Below, piece after piece: positions 35,391 through 44,001 of a DNA stretch of 64,000 nt. Numbering within the stretch: the first letter of the stretch is position 1; each line of letters opens with the position of its first letter. Made by a program: the position numbers and the translations under genes. The notes beneath the pieces were generated by a model, which was not told where the DNA came from, did not search any database, and saw only the letters and a list, made by a program, of their open reading frames with translations. This DNA comes from G965230065 sp965230065. Its GTDB lineage: Bacteria > Bacteroidota > Bacteroidia > Cytophagales > Cyclobacteriaceae. The stretch spans positions 3,348,001 through 3,412,000 of the forward strand of contig OZ245942.1 in the NCBI GenBank assembly GCA_965230065.1, given 5' to 3'.

Positions 35391-36713
35391 ATGAAAAAAT
35401 TTTTCACCACCATCCATAATATCTTCTCCATTGAGGAGCTAAGAACCAGGATTCTTAATACATTAGGATTCCTGATAATATTTCGCTTGGGTTCCTGGGT
35501 CGTATTGCCCGGCATTGACCCTGAAATATTGCAGGAAGTTGGCGGGCAAGCTACAGGAATCTTCGGCCTTTTAGATACATTTTTAGGTGGTGCGTTTTCC
35601 AGGGCATCTATTTTTGCACTGGGTATCATGCCCTACATATCGGCATCTATTGTTATTCAATTATTAACAGTGGCGGTACCCTATTTCCAAAAATTGCAAA
35701 AAGAAGGTGATTCAGGAAGAAAAAAATTAACACAAATTACCAGAATACTAACCATTGGTATCACCTTATTACAAGGTGGGTCGTACCTGGCCGCAACTGT
35801 GCCTGCTGAGGCAATCATGATAGATCAGTGGTTTTTTAATATATCATCATTAATAATTCTTTCTTCCGGTACTATCTTTTGCATGTGGCTGGGTGAAAAA
35901 ATTACTGATAAAGGCATAGGCAATGGTATATCTATGCTCATCATGATAGGAATTATATCCCGCTTTCCGGGATCTTTGGTAAGTGAAGCCCTGGCTAAAG
36001 GAATGGATAGCGCATTGCTTTTTGTTCTGGAAATGGTGGCACTGTTCTTTGTAGTACTGGGTGTGGTTTTACTTACCCAGGCCGTGAGAAGAATCCCGGT
36101 GCAATATGCCAAGCAGGTGGTAGGGAATAAAGTGTATGGAGGGCAACGCCAATACATACCTTTGCGTGTGAATGCTGCCGGTGTAATGCCCATTATCTTT
36201 GCACAGGCTCTGATGTTCTTACCTGGATTGTTGGCAGGCCTGTGGGCAGATACAAGTGATATGGCAGCATCAGTAGGACAGGCTTTTTCTGATATTACTT
36301 CATGGCAGTATAACTTATTGTTTTTCGTGATGATTATTTTGTTCACGTTTTTCTATACTGCTATTACTATTAACTCTAGCCAGATCGCTGATGATATGAA
36401 GCGAAACGGTGGATTTGTGCCTGGGATCAAGCCTGGAAAACCTACCGCAGAGTTTATAGATACAGTATTGTCCAGAATCACTTTGCCCGGATCAGTATTT
36501 CTGGGAATAGTAGCCATCATGCCGGCCTTTGCAATGCTAGCAGGGGTAACCACTGATTTTTCTTATTTTTATGGTGGCACCTCTTTGTTAATCATGGTAG
36601 GGGTTATTCTTGATACCCTTCAGCAAATTGAGAGCTACCTGTTGATGCGGCATTACGAAGGAATGATGAAGTCTGGAAGGGTGAAAGGCCGGTCGTCACA
36701 AGCAGTGGCATAA
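35391..36713 (+). CDS. secY: preprotein translocase subunit SecY
   Basis: SecY forms the protein-conducting channel with SecE (encoded at 11048). The 440-residue protein has about ten membrane segments. Signatures include LGIMPYISASIVIQLL in the second span, the GIGNGISMLIMIGI segment, and the cytoplasmic loop with QYAKQVVGNKVYGGQRQYIP. A C-terminal loop TAITINSSQIADDMKRNGGF also matches. Its place after rplO is canonical. Confidence 0.98.
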   Translation: MKKFFTTIHNIFSIEELRTRILNTLGFLIIFRLGSWVVLPGIDPEILQEVGGQATGIFGLLDTFLGGAFSRASIFALGIMPYISASIVIQLLTVAVPYFQKLQKEGDSGRKKLTQITRILTIGITLLQGGSYLAATVPAEAIMIDQWFFNISSLIILSSGTIFCMWLGEKITDKGIGNGISMLIMIGIISRFPGSLVSEALAKGMDSALLFVLEMVALFFVVLGVVLLTQAVRRIPVQYAKQVVGNKVYGGQRQYIPLRVNAAGVMPIIFAQALMFLPGLLAGLWADTSDMAASVGQAFSDITSWQYNLLFFVMIILFTFFYTAITINSSQIADDMKRNGGFVPGIKPGKPTAEFIDTVLSRITLPGSVFLGIVAIMPAFAMLAGVTTDFSYFYGGTSLLIMVGVILDTLQQIESYLLMRHYEGMMKSGRVKGRSSQAVA

Positions 36714-36753
36714 CAGGTTTTCATAACAAGAAAAAGATAAACTAAACAGCAAT

Positions 36754-36972
36754 ATGGCAAAACAAGCATCTATAGAGCAAGACGGTACTATTACCGAAGC
36801 ATTATCGAATGCTATGTTCAGAGTAGAGCTGGAAAATGGTCATGAGGTAATCGCTCACATTTCGGGTAAAATGAGAATGAATTATATCAAGATATTGCCT
36901 GGAGATAAAGTGAAATTAGAGATGTCTCCTTATGACCTTACCAAAGGCAGAATAGTGTATAGGTATAAATAA
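36754..36972 (+). CDS. infA: translation initiation factor IF-1
   Basis: IF-1 occupies the A site during initiation. The 72-residue OB-fold protein contains EQDGTITEALSNAMFRVELE, GHEVIAHISGKMRMNYIKIL and GDKVKLEMSPYDLTKGRI. It lies between secY and rpmJ, as in many bacteria. Confidence 0.98.
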   Translation: MAKQASIEQDGTITEALSNAMFRVELENGHEVIAHISGKMRMNYIKILPGDKVKLEMSPYDLTKGRIVYRYK

Positions 36973-36979
36973 TAGGATC

Positions 36980-37096
36980 ATGAAAGTAAAAGCATCTATA
37001 AAAAAACGCAGTTCGGACTGCAAAATAGTTCGTAGAAAAGGGAAACTGTACGTTATCAACAAAAAAAACCCTAAGTTTAAACAAAGACAAGGATAA
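36980..37096 (+). CDS. rpmJ: 50S ribosomal protein L36, zinc-free form
   Basis: A 38-residue protein beginning MKVKASIKKRSSDCKIVRRK and ending NPKFKQRQG. Of the family's zinc ligands only Cys14 remains: position 11 is Ser, 27 is Asn and 33 is Phe. It should therefore fold without zinc. It is 7 bases after infA and 32 before rpsM, its usual place. Confidence 0.96.
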   Translation: MKVKASIKKRSSDCKIVRRKGKLYVINKKNPKFKQRQG

Positions 37097-37128
37097 TTCG
37101 TTAGTTCAATATTTAAAGTATTTGACCC

Positions 37129-37506
37129 ATGGCTAGAATCGCAGGTGTAGATATTCCTGAAAATAAAAGAGGCGAAATTGCACTTACCTACATTTTTGGT
37201 ATTGGCAAAAGTTCGGCACAGAAAATTCTGGAAAAAGCAAACGTTGACGTAAACATAAAAGTATCAGATTGGACTGACGAGAATGCAAATGCCATACGCT
37301 CCATCATTGCTGAAGAATTTAAAGTAGAAGGAGTATTGAAGTCTGAGGTGCAACTGAGTATCAAGCGCTTACTAGACATAGGCTGCTATCGTGGGCTAAG
37401 GCATAGAAGAGGCTTGCCTGTAAGAGGCCAAAGCACCAAAAACAATGCCCGTACCCGTAAAGGAAGAAGAAAAACTGTTGCTAATAAGAAAAAGGCTACT
37501 AAATAA
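37129..37506 (+). CDS. rpsM: 30S ribosomal protein S13
   Basis: S13 bridges the 30S head to the 50S subunit. The 125-residue protein begins MARIAGVDIPENKRGEIALT and has the YIFGIGKSSAQKIL helix-hairpin-helix and RGLRHRRGLPVRGQSTKNNA. The C-terminal tail is rich in Lys and Arg. First of the S13-S11-S4-alpha group. Confidence 0.98.
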   Translation: MARIAGVDIPENKRGEIALTYIFGIGKSSAQKILEKANVDVNIKVSDWTDENANAIRSIIAEEFKVEGVLKSEVQLSIKRLLDIGCYRGLRHRRGLPVRGQSTKNNARTRKGRRKTVANKKKATK

Positions 37507-37513
37507 GAAATAG

Positions 37514-37549
37514 TTAATAGTTTAACCATTGATCCCTGATAACTATTAA
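37514..37549 (+). other. hairpin in the rpsM-rpsK gap
   Basis: TTAATAGTT (37514-37522) and AACTATTAA (37541-37549) are perfect complements around an 18-base loop. The AT-rich stem is weak and no T tract follows. A translational control site for S11 or S4 is conceivable but not shown. Confidence 0.4.
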
Positions 37550-37565
37550 GAAATAACTAAAAAAA

Positions 37566-37958
37566 ATGGCGCAGAAAAGGAAAGATAAAGCTAAGAAAAG
37601 AGTAGTAGTGGTTGAGTCCGAAGGACAAGTCCACATCAAAGCTTCTTTTAATAATATTATTATCTCGATGACTAACTCATCAGGACAGGTTATCTCTTGG
37701 GCGTCTGCTGGAAAAATGGGTTTCAAAGGGTCAAAGAAAAATACACCCTATGCGGCCCAAATGGCAGCATCTAATTGTGCACAAGCTGCATATGATCTAG
37801 GACTGCGTAAGGTAGAAGTATATATTAAAGGCCCTGGAGCAGGGCGTGAGTCAGCTATCAGAACCATTCAAAATGTAGGTATTGAGATAACAATGATCAA
37901 AGATGTTACCCCTCTTCCTCACAATGGATGCCGTCCACCCAAAAGACGGAGAGTATAA
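37566..37958 (+). CDS. rpsK: 30S ribosomal protein S11
   Basis: S11 lies on the 30S platform near the mRNA exit. The 130-residue protein contains VHIKASFNNIIISMTNSSGQ, SAGKMGFKGSKKNTPYAAQM and the C-terminal VTPLPHNGCRPPKRRRV, all family signatures. Confidence 0.98.
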   Translation: MAQKRKDKAKKRVVVVESEGQVHIKASFNNIIISMTNSSGQVISWASAGKMGFKGSKKNTPYAAQMAASNCAQAAYDLGLRKVEVYIKGPGAGRESAIRTIQNVGIEITMIKDVTPLPHNGCRPPKRRRV

Positions 37959-37991
37959 ATTTATTTCGAATTACTGAATATTAACTATACA

Positions 37992-38600
37992 ATGGCGAGA
38001 TTTAAAGGCCCCAAAGCAAAAGTTGCCAGAAAGTTTAATGACCCTATTTTTGGCCCCAGTAAGGCGGTTCAAAAGAAGCCCTATCCTCCCGGGCAGCATG
38101 GTAGAGGCAGAAGGCGGAAGCAGTCAGAATATGCTGTACAGTTGATGGCGAAGCAAAAAGCCAAGTATACCTATGGTGTGCTCGAACGTCAGTTTGCTAA
38201 TTTCTTTGAGAAAGCCCACCGGGCAGAAGGAATTACGGGTGAAGTACTCTTGCAGATGCTGGAATCGCGTCTCGATAATATCGTTTTTCGTTTAGGCATT
38301 TCCCCTACCCGAAGAGGAGCCCGTCAGCTGGTATTACACAAGCACATTACTGTGAATGGAACTGTAGTAAACGTTCCCTCATTTTTGGTAAAACCCGGTG
38401 ATATCGTAACTGTACGTGAAAAATCTAAATCGCTGGAGGCCATTGTTAATAGTCTGGCTGGAAGAGGTGGAAATACAAAGTATGGTTGGTTAGAATGGGA
38501 TAACACAGAAATGTCCGGGAAGTATATTAACTACCCAGCCAGGGAAGAAATTCCTGAAAATATACAAGAACAATTGATCGTAGAGCTTTATTCTAAATAA
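37992..38600 (+). CDS. rpsD: 30S ribosomal protein S4
   Basis: S4 initiates 30S body assembly. The 202-residue protein has MARFKGPKAKVARKF, KPYPPGQHGRGRRRKQSEY and an S4 RNA-binding domain (LESRLDNIVFRLGISPTRRG, then ARQLVLHKHITVNG). The N-terminal region lacks the four-cysteine zinc knuckle found in some S4 proteins. In E. coli S4 represses this operon; no such pseudoknot was recognised. Confidence 0.98.
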   Translation: MARFKGPKAKVARKFNDPIFGPSKAVQKKPYPPGQHGRGRRRKQSEYAVQLMAKQKAKYTYGVLERQFANFFEKAHRAEGITGEVLLQMLESRLDNIVFRLGISPTRRGARQLVLHKHITVNGTVVNVPSFLVKPGDIVTVREKSKSLEAIVNSLAGRGGNTKYGWLEWDNTEMSGKYINYPAREEIPENIQEQLIVELYSK

Positions 38601-38620
38601 GCACTATACCATCACTTATT

Positions 38621-38641
38621 AGGGGGAAACTTATTCCCTCT
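38621..38641 (+). other. small hairpin between rpsD and rpoA
   Basis: AGGGGGAA (38621-38628) pairs with TTCCCTCT (38634-38641) with one G-T pair and a 5-base loop, followed by GTTTTC. It could attenuate read-through into rpoA or act in RNA processing. Confidence 0.4.
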
Positions 38642-38681
38642 GTTTTCGTACACTTAGAGTCAAAAAAAATAGAATAGAAGT

Positions 38682-39671
38682 ATGTCAATACTTGCCTTTC
38701 AAATGCCTGAAAAAGTGGTTATGGAAAAAGCAGACGACTTTCACGGTCTGTTTACATTTAAGCCACTCGAAAGAGGCTATGGCGTTACCATTGGTAATGC
38801 CTTAAGAAGAATTTTGCTTTCCTCTCTTGAAGGTTATGCGATTACTGGTATTAAAATGCCGGGAGTGTTGCACGAATTTTCTACAGTGGAAGGAATTGTA
38901 GAAGACCTTTCAGAGGTTGTACTGAACTTGAAGATGGTACGCTTTAAAAAAGTCTCTGATGATGCAGACAATAAAATTGTAGTCCCTATCAAAGGACAGA
39001 AAGTTTTTAAGGCAGGTGATATTGCCAAACATACTTCTTCTTTTGAAATACTCAATGCTGATTTGCCAATTTGTAACCTTGACGAATCTGTAGATATCGA
39101 AATTGAGTTGTTCGTTGAAAAAGGTAGAGGGTATGTGCCTGCAGAGGAAAATATGCCCGGCGACCAAGGTTTAGGATATATCCCGATAGATTCAATTTTC
39201 ACGCCAATTACCAATGTGAAATATGATGTTGAAAATACAAGGGTTGAGCAAAAAACTGACTACGAGCAGCTTACCATAGAAGTCCAAACTGACGGATCCA
39301 TTCATCCGGAAGCTGCATTGAAAGGAGCTGCTAATATTTTGATTAAGCACTTCATGCTGTTCTCTGACCAGACGATGATCCTTGAATCTCAAGACCAATC
39401 TGAGCCTGACACAGTAGACGAGGAAATGCTTCACATGCGGAAGCTTTTGAAAACGCCATTGAACGACCTGGATCTTTCCGTCAGAGCTTACAATTGCCTG
39501 AAGGCTGCTGATGTAAAGACTTTGGGAGACTTGGTAAGGCTGGAGGTATCTGATATGATGAAATTCAGAAACTTTGGTAAAAAGTCGTTGGCAGAACTGG
39601 AACAACTTGTAGCTGACAAAAACCTGTCGTTTGGCATGGATCTGTCCAAGTACAAACTAGATGAGGATTAA
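38682..39671 (+). CDS. rpoA: DNA-directed RNA polymerase subunit alpha
   Basis: The alpha dimer is the assembly platform of RNA polymerase. The 329-residue protein has an N-terminal domain with FTFKPLERGYGVTIGNALRR and LLSSLEGYAITGIKMPGV, and a C-terminal DNA- and activator-binding domain at about 250-320 (LDLSVRAYNCLKAADVKTLG, FGKKSLAELEQLV). It lies between rpsD and rplQ as in nearly all bacteria. Confidence 0.99.
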   Translation: MSILAFQMPEKVVMEKADDFHGLFTFKPLERGYGVTIGNALRRILLSSLEGYAITGIKMPGVLHEFSTVEGIVEDLSEVVLNLKMVRFKKVSDDADNKIVVPIKGQKVFKAGDIAKHTSSFEILNADLPICNLDESVDIEIELFVEKGRGYVPAEENMPGDQGLGYIPIDSIFTPITNVKYDVENTRVEQKTDYEQLTIEVQTDGSIHPEAALKGAANILIKHFMLFSDQTMILESQDQSEPDTVDEEMLHMRKLLKTPLNDLDLSVRAYNCLKAADVKTLGDLVRLEVSDMMKFRNFGKKSLAELEQLVADKNLSFGMDLSKYKLDED

Positions 39672-39705
39672 TTAATTTAATAAAAGAGCGTTTAGCCAAA
39701 CACCG

Positions 39706-40416
39706 ATGAGACACGGAAAAAAATTTAACCATTTAGGAAGAACTGCTTCTCATAGAAAGGCGATGTTGTCTAACATGGCTTCTTCGCTAATCCTGCATAA
39801 GAGAGTAAGCACAACAGTAGCTAAAGCAAAAGCTCTGAGAAAATATGTAGAGCCGTTGATTACCAAATCAAAAACGGATACTACCCATTCAAGGAGGATT
39901 GTTTTTTCTTATTTGCAAAACAAGGAATCTTCTAGTATTCTCTTTGATGAGGTTGCTTCTAAAGTAGGCGACAGGCCCGGAGGATATACCAGAATCATTA
40001 AAACAGGTGCCCGCTTGGGTGACAATGCAGAAACCTGTATCATCGAGCTGGTTGATTTTAATGAACTGCTTGTTAAAGAGAAGTCAGACGGCAAGAAAAC
40101 AAGAAGAAGCCGTAGGGGCGGTAAAAAATCTTCTGCCAGTGACACTGCTGCTGTTACAAAAGCAGCTGATACTTCTAAAGTTGAAGCTTCTGATGAGGAA
40201 GTGACTGAAGCGGAAGTAAAAGAAGAAAGCACAGAAAATGCACAAGCTGCTGAAGCTAAAACTGAAACAACAGAAACCCCTGTTGAGGAAAAGAAAGCAG
40301 AAGATACTGAGGAAAAGGTAGAAGCGAAAGCCGAAGCACCTGATGAAACCGCAGAGGAAAAAAGTGAAGAAACAGAAGAAAAGGAAAAAGATTCTGACGA
40401 AGAAAAAAGTAAATAA
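39706..40416 (+). CDS. rplQ: 50S ribosomal protein L17 with long acidic C-terminal extension
   Basis: Residues 1 to about 123 are a complete L17 core (MRHGKKFNHLGRTASHRKAM, KYVEPLITKSKTDTTHSRR, DRPGGYTRIIKTGARLGDNA), a protein near the tunnel exit. A basic patch (KKTRRSRRGGKK, about 129-140) follows. The last 95 residues or so are almost only Glu, Ala, Lys, Thr, Asp and Ser and must be disordered and strongly acidic. Extensions of L17 are known in Bacteroidota, but their role is not. It is the last gene of the run, just before a strong terminator. Confidence 0.96.
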   Translation: MRHGKKFNHLGRTASHRKAMLSNMASSLILHKRVSTTVAKAKALRKYVEPLITKSKTDTTHSRRIVFSYLQNKESSSILFDEVASKVGDRPGGYTRIIKTGARLGDNAETCIIELVDFNELLVKEKSDGKKTRRSRRGGKKSSASDTAAVTKAADTSKVEASDEEVTEAEVKEESTENAQAAEAKTETTETPVEEKKAEDTEEKVEAKAEAPDETAEEKSEETEEKEKDSDEEKSK

Positions 40417-40437
40417 TATTTATAAATTTTTCCATAA

Positions 40438-40484
40438 AAGGGATTAGACTTTGTTGTATTACAGAAGTTTAATCCCTTTTTTTA
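40438..40484 (+). terminator. terminator of the ribosomal protein run
   Basis: AAGGGATTAGACTT (40438-40451) pairs with AAGTTTAATCCCTT (40465-40478) as a 14-bp stem with one G-T pair and a 13-base loop, and runs into seven T (40477-40483). It is a textbook intrinsic terminator. Confidence 0.92.
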
Positions 40485-40526
40485 TAAGCTGAAAACTGAG
40501 AATAATCTACCTAAAGAACAAAAAAA

Positions 40527-41636
40527 ATGATAACTAACAACAGCAGAAAACAAGCAAAACTATTGTTAGAGGATGGTACAGTGTTTACCGGTACGGCCAT
40601 CGGAAAATTAGGTACAAAAGGCGGTGAGATATGTTTTAATACAGGTATGACCGGTTATCAGGAAATTTACACCGATCCTTCTTACTATGGTCAAATCGTG
40701 GTAAATACTACCTCCCATATTGGTAATTATGGGGTGATTGATGAAGAGCAAGAATCCAAAAACCCAAAAATAAGTGCTCTGGTGGTTAATAATTTTTCAG
40801 AAGATTATAGCAGAAAAATAGCCAGGGATGCCCTACAGTCCTATTTAGAGAATAATGATATTGTTGGTATTGCAGATATTGATACCCGCAAACTGGTTCG
40901 GCACATCCGCTCTAAAGGTGCAATGAATGCCATCGTTTCATCGGAAGTTACTGATGTAGAATCACTTCGAAATATGCTAAATGAAGTGCCTTCCATGGCA
41001 GGGCTAGAACTGGCTTCGCAGGTGAGTACGGAAGAACCTTACCAGCTTGGGGATGAAAATACTGCCACTTATAGGGTAGCTGCGCTAGACCTGGGTATCA
41101 AAACCAGCATATTGAAGAATCTGGTACAAAGGGGATGTGTGTGCAGGGTATTTCCTGCCAAAACGCCTTTTGCCGAGATAGAAAAATGGAACCCTGATGG
41201 ATATTTTATCTCAAATGGTCCCGGTGATCCGGAGCCTATGCATTATGCGGTTCAAACGGTAAAAGAAATTTTAGAAGCTGATAAACCGCTGTTCGGTATC
41301 TGTCTTGGCCATCAGGTGTTGGGGTTGGCCGTAGGAATTTCCACCTATAAAATGCACCACGGACACCGAGGGCTCAATCACCCTGTCAAAAATATGATAA
41401 CCGGAAAATGCGAAGTAACTTCGCAAAATCATGGGTTTGGTGTAGAGTGGGAATCTGCCGAAAAATCGGATGCGGTTGAGATTACGCATGTCAATTTAAA
41501 CGATAAATCAGTGGCCGGGATGAAGTTGAAAAACAAAAAAGCCTTTTCGGTACAGTACCATCCTGAGTCATCTCCCGGCCCGCACGACTCCCGCTACCTT
41601 TTCGAAGATTTTATCGCTTTGATGAAGCAGAGTTAA
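40527..41636 (+). CDS. carA: carbamoyl-phosphate synthase small subunit
   Basis: CarA supplies ammonia from glutamine for carbamoyl phosphate, used in pyrimidine and arginine synthesis. The 369-residue protein has an N-terminal CPSase domain (LLLEDGTVFTGTAIG, FNTGMTGYQEIYTDPSYYGQ) and a C-terminal class-I amidotransferase. The nucleophile is Cys259 in FGICLGHQVLGLA, and the His/Glu pair lies in QYHPESSPGPHDS. The large subunit carB is not in the window. It follows the rplQ terminator and is 56 bases before eno. Confidence 0.97.
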   Translation: MITNNSRKQAKLLLEDGTVFTGTAIGKLGTKGGEICFNTGMTGYQEIYTDPSYYGQIVVNTTSHIGNYGVIDEEQESKNPKISALVVNNFSEDYSRKIARDALQSYLENNDIVGIADIDTRKLVRHIRSKGAMNAIVSSEVTDVESLRNMLNEVPSMAGLELASQVSTEEPYQLGDENTATYRVAALDLGIKTSILKNLVQRGCVCRVFPAKTPFAEIEKWNPDGYFISNGPGDPEPMHYAVQTVKEILEADKPLFGICLGHQVLGLAVGISTYKMHHGHRGLNHPVKNMITGKCEVTSQNHGFGVEWESAEKSDAVEITHVNLNDKSVAGMKLKNKKAFSVQYHPESSPGPHDSRYLFEDFIALMKQS

Positions 41637-41692
41637 GTTTAATTATTTTAATAAAGTTTGAATATATCTTTTCATTAAATTTCAACCTAGAA

Positions 41693-42964
41693 ATGAGCGC
41701 GATCAAGAAAATTCACGCAAGACAAATCCTGGATTCAAGAGGCAATCCTACTGTTGAGGTAGATGTAACTACCGAAAGCGGTCATATAGGACGGGCGGCT
41801 GTGCCCTCTGGGGCTTCTACTGGTAAATTTGAAGCCGTAGAACTTAGGGATGGTGACAGCCAGTTTATGGGCAAAGGCGTATTAAAAGCGGTAAAAAATG
41901 TAAATAAAGACATAGCAGACGCGGTTACAGGACTTTCAGTATTTGAGCAAAATCTCGTTGACCAAACCATGATTGATTTGGACGGTACTGAGAATAAGTC
42001 AAATTTGGGTGCCAATGCTACGTTGGGTGTTTCCCTGGCTGTAGCCAAAGCAGCTGCCCAGGTGGCTAATCAACCCCTGTTCCGGTACATAGGCGGGGTA
42101 AATGCCAACACTTTGCCTGTTCCGATGATGAACATCCTGAACGGAGGTAGCCATGCCGATAATGCCATTGACTTTCAGGAGTTTATGGTAATGCCTGTAA
42201 GTGCTCCTACTTTTTCTGAAGCATTGCGCATGGGTACCGAGGTTTTTCATCATCTGAAAAAAGTATTGAGCAGTAAAAAACTTTCCACCAACGTGGGTGA
42301 TGAAGGTGGATTTGCTCCCAATCTTTCTTCCAATGTTGAGGCCATTGAGGTTGTTCTTCAGGCTATTGAAAAGGCAGGATACAAGCCCGGGGAAGATATA
42401 TTTATTGCGATGGACGCTGCCAGCTCTGAGTTTTACAATGCAGACAAGAAAGTATATGAGTTTGCATCTACAGGAGATAATCTAAACTCTGCCGATATGG
42501 TAGGCTATTGGGCAGATTGGGTATCCAAATATCCGATTATTTCTATTGAAGATGGAATGGAAGAAGACGATTGGGCCGGTTGGAAATCACTGACTGAGTC
42601 AATTGGCGATAAAACCCAGTTGGTGGGAGATGACTTGTTTGTGACTAATGTGAAAAGGTTGCAGAATGGGATTGAACAAGGTGTTGCCAACTCTATCCTG
42701 ATTAAAGTAAACCAAATTGGTACACTCACTGAAACGATCAATGCCGTTGAACTGGGTAAGCGCAACGGATACAAAAGCGTAATGTCGCATCGCTCGGGTG
42801 AAACTGAAGACAGCACGATTGCTGATTTGGCGGTAGCATTGAATACCGGACAAATCAAAACCGGATCGGCTTCCCGTTCAGACCGCATGGCAAAGTATAA
42901 CCAATTACTTCGCATTGAAGAAGCTTTGGGAAAATCAGCTTATTTTCCTGGAAAAAACTTCTAG
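41693..42964 (+). CDS. eno: enolase
   Basis: Enolase converts 2-phosphoglycerate to phosphoenolpyruvate in glycolysis. The 423-residue protein has ARQILDSRGNPTVEVDVTT, the GAAVPSGAST-like loop (AAVPSGASTGKFEAVELRDG), NVGDEGGFAPNL, and the catalytic lysine region SILIKVNQIGTLTETINAV followed by VMSHRSGETEDSTIADLAVA. Length is slightly short of 430. A strong terminator follows. Confidence 0.98.
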   Translation: MSAIKKIHARQILDSRGNPTVEVDVTTESGHIGRAAVPSGASTGKFEAVELRDGDSQFMGKGVLKAVKNVNKDIADAVTGLSVFEQNLVDQTMIDLDGTENKSNLGANATLGVSLAVAKAAAQVANQPLFRYIGGVNANTLPVPMMNILNGGSHADNAIDFQEFMVMPVSAPTFSEALRMGTEVFHHLKKVLSSKKLSTNVGDEGGFAPNLSSNVEAIEVVLQAIEKAGYKPGEDIFIAMDAASSEFYNADKKVYEFASTGDNLNSADMVGYWADWVSKYPIISIEDGMEEDDWAGWKSLTESIGDKTQLVGDDLFVTNVKRLQNGIEQGVANSILIKVNQIGTLTETINAVELGKRNGYKSVMSHRSGETEDSTIADLAVALNTGQIKTGSASRSDRMAKYNQLLRIEEALGKSAYFPGKNF

Positions 42965-42997
42965 TATGTAGGTATTCGGAAAATTATTTCTTATAAT

Positions 42998-43032
42998 AAA
43001 TGCAATTCATATTTTTGAGTTGCATTTTTTTT
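42998..43032 (+). terminator. terminator after eno
   Basis: AAATGCAATTCA (42998-43009) pairs with TGAGTTGCATTT (43016-43027), 12 bp with one G-T pair and a 6-base loop, followed by eight T (43025-43032). Confidence 0.92.
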
Positions 43033-43091
43033 ATAAAAAATACTTATTATTGAATGTAAGCGTTCTCATTACAGATGAATAGCCGGTTGTT

Positions 43092-43394
43092 ATGAATATT
43101 AAATTTTTTAACAAATTGCCTCGCTTTACCAAGAACTTCTACTTTATTGGTACGGTGATTTTTTTGCTTTGGATGCTATTCCTCGATTCTAACGATTTCA
43201 TTTCTCAATACAAATCCACTAAAAGGTTACAGGAATTGGAAGAAGAAAAAGCCTACTATGAAAAAAAGGTAGAGGAAGTAGAACAGGACAGAAAAGAGCT
43301 GATGGGCAATGATGAACTTCTGGAAAAATTTGCAAGGGAAAAATACCTGATGAAAAAGAAAACCGAAGATGTATACGTTATTGAAGAAGAATAA
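43092..43394 (+). CDS. septum formation initiator (DivIC/FtsB-like) protein
   Basis: A 100-residue protein with a short cytoplasmic N terminus, one membrane span (FYFIGTVIFLLWMLFLDSND) and a coiled coil (TKRLQELEEEKAYYEKKVEE onward), ending with the family segment NDELLEKFAREKYLMKKKTE. DivIC/FtsB proteins join FtsL and FtsQ in the divisome and activate septal wall synthesis. A place next to eno is also typical for ftsB in many bacteria, which supports the call. Confidence 0.88.
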   Translation: MNIKFFNKLPRFTKNFYFIGTVIFLLWMLFLDSNDFISQYKSTKRLQELEEEKAYYEKKVEEVEQDRKELMGNDELLEKFAREKYLMKKKTEDVYVIEEE

Positions 43395-43422
43395 CTGTAA
43401 GACCATTTGATTTTAATAGACC

Positions 43423-44001
43423 ATGAAAATAAAATACCTAATTATACTCCTGCTGGGCTTTGGGGTGATGCATAATCTTTACGCTCAGGAAAATGAAGAT
43501 ACCAATCGTGAACGTGAACCGCAAAGACAGGGAATAGAAGAAAATTTTTGGGAAAGGGTATATTTTGGTGGTAGCTTTTGGATGCAGTTTGGCAATGTAA
43601 CATATATAGATGTTTCGCCGATGGTAGGCTATCGGTTTACCGATAAATTTTCAGCCGGGCCGGGCATTGTTTATCAATATTATAAAGATAAAAGGTTCAG
43701 CCCTGCCTATGAATCCAATACGTATGGCGGAAGGCTTTTTGCACGCCACACTGTTTTTCAGCAGTTTTTTGTGCAAGGCCAATATGAAAGTTTAAGCACC
43801 GAGGTTCCAAATTATGTAAGTCAGGTCGAGTACTATTTGGTGAGAGAGTGGGTACAAGGAGCATTTATTGGAGGCGGGATTGCCCAGCCTTTAGGAAGAA
43901 AGGGGGCGATCATCATTTCTGGTATGTATAATTTCCTTTACGATGAATACAGGTCGCCCTATCCCAGTGCCTGGGTGTTTAACGTAGGGTTTACCCTCTA
44001 A
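43423..44001 (+). CDS. small outer-membrane beta-barrel protein
   Basis: A 192-residue exported protein: signal peptide KIKYLIILLLGFGVMHNLYA with cleavage before Gln22, a charged segment, then alternating strands with aromatic ends (VYFGGSFWMQFGNVTYIDVS, GYRFTDKFSAGPGIVYQYY, VQGAFIGGGIAQPLG) and a C-terminal Phe-Thr-Leu. This pattern fits a small eight-strand barrel. The function is not recognised. Its stop codon overlaps that of the convergent Ldh-family gene by 3 bases. Confidence 0.75.
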   Translation: MKIKYLIILLLGFGVMHNLYAQENEDTNREREPQRQGIEENFWERVYFGGSFWMQFGNVTYIDVSPMVGYRFTDKFSAGPGIVYQYYKDKRFSPAYESNTYGGRLFARHTVFQQFFVQGQYESLSTEVPNYVSQVEYYLVREWVQGAFIGGGIAQPLGRKGAIIISGMYNFLYDEYRSPYPSAWVFNVGFTL

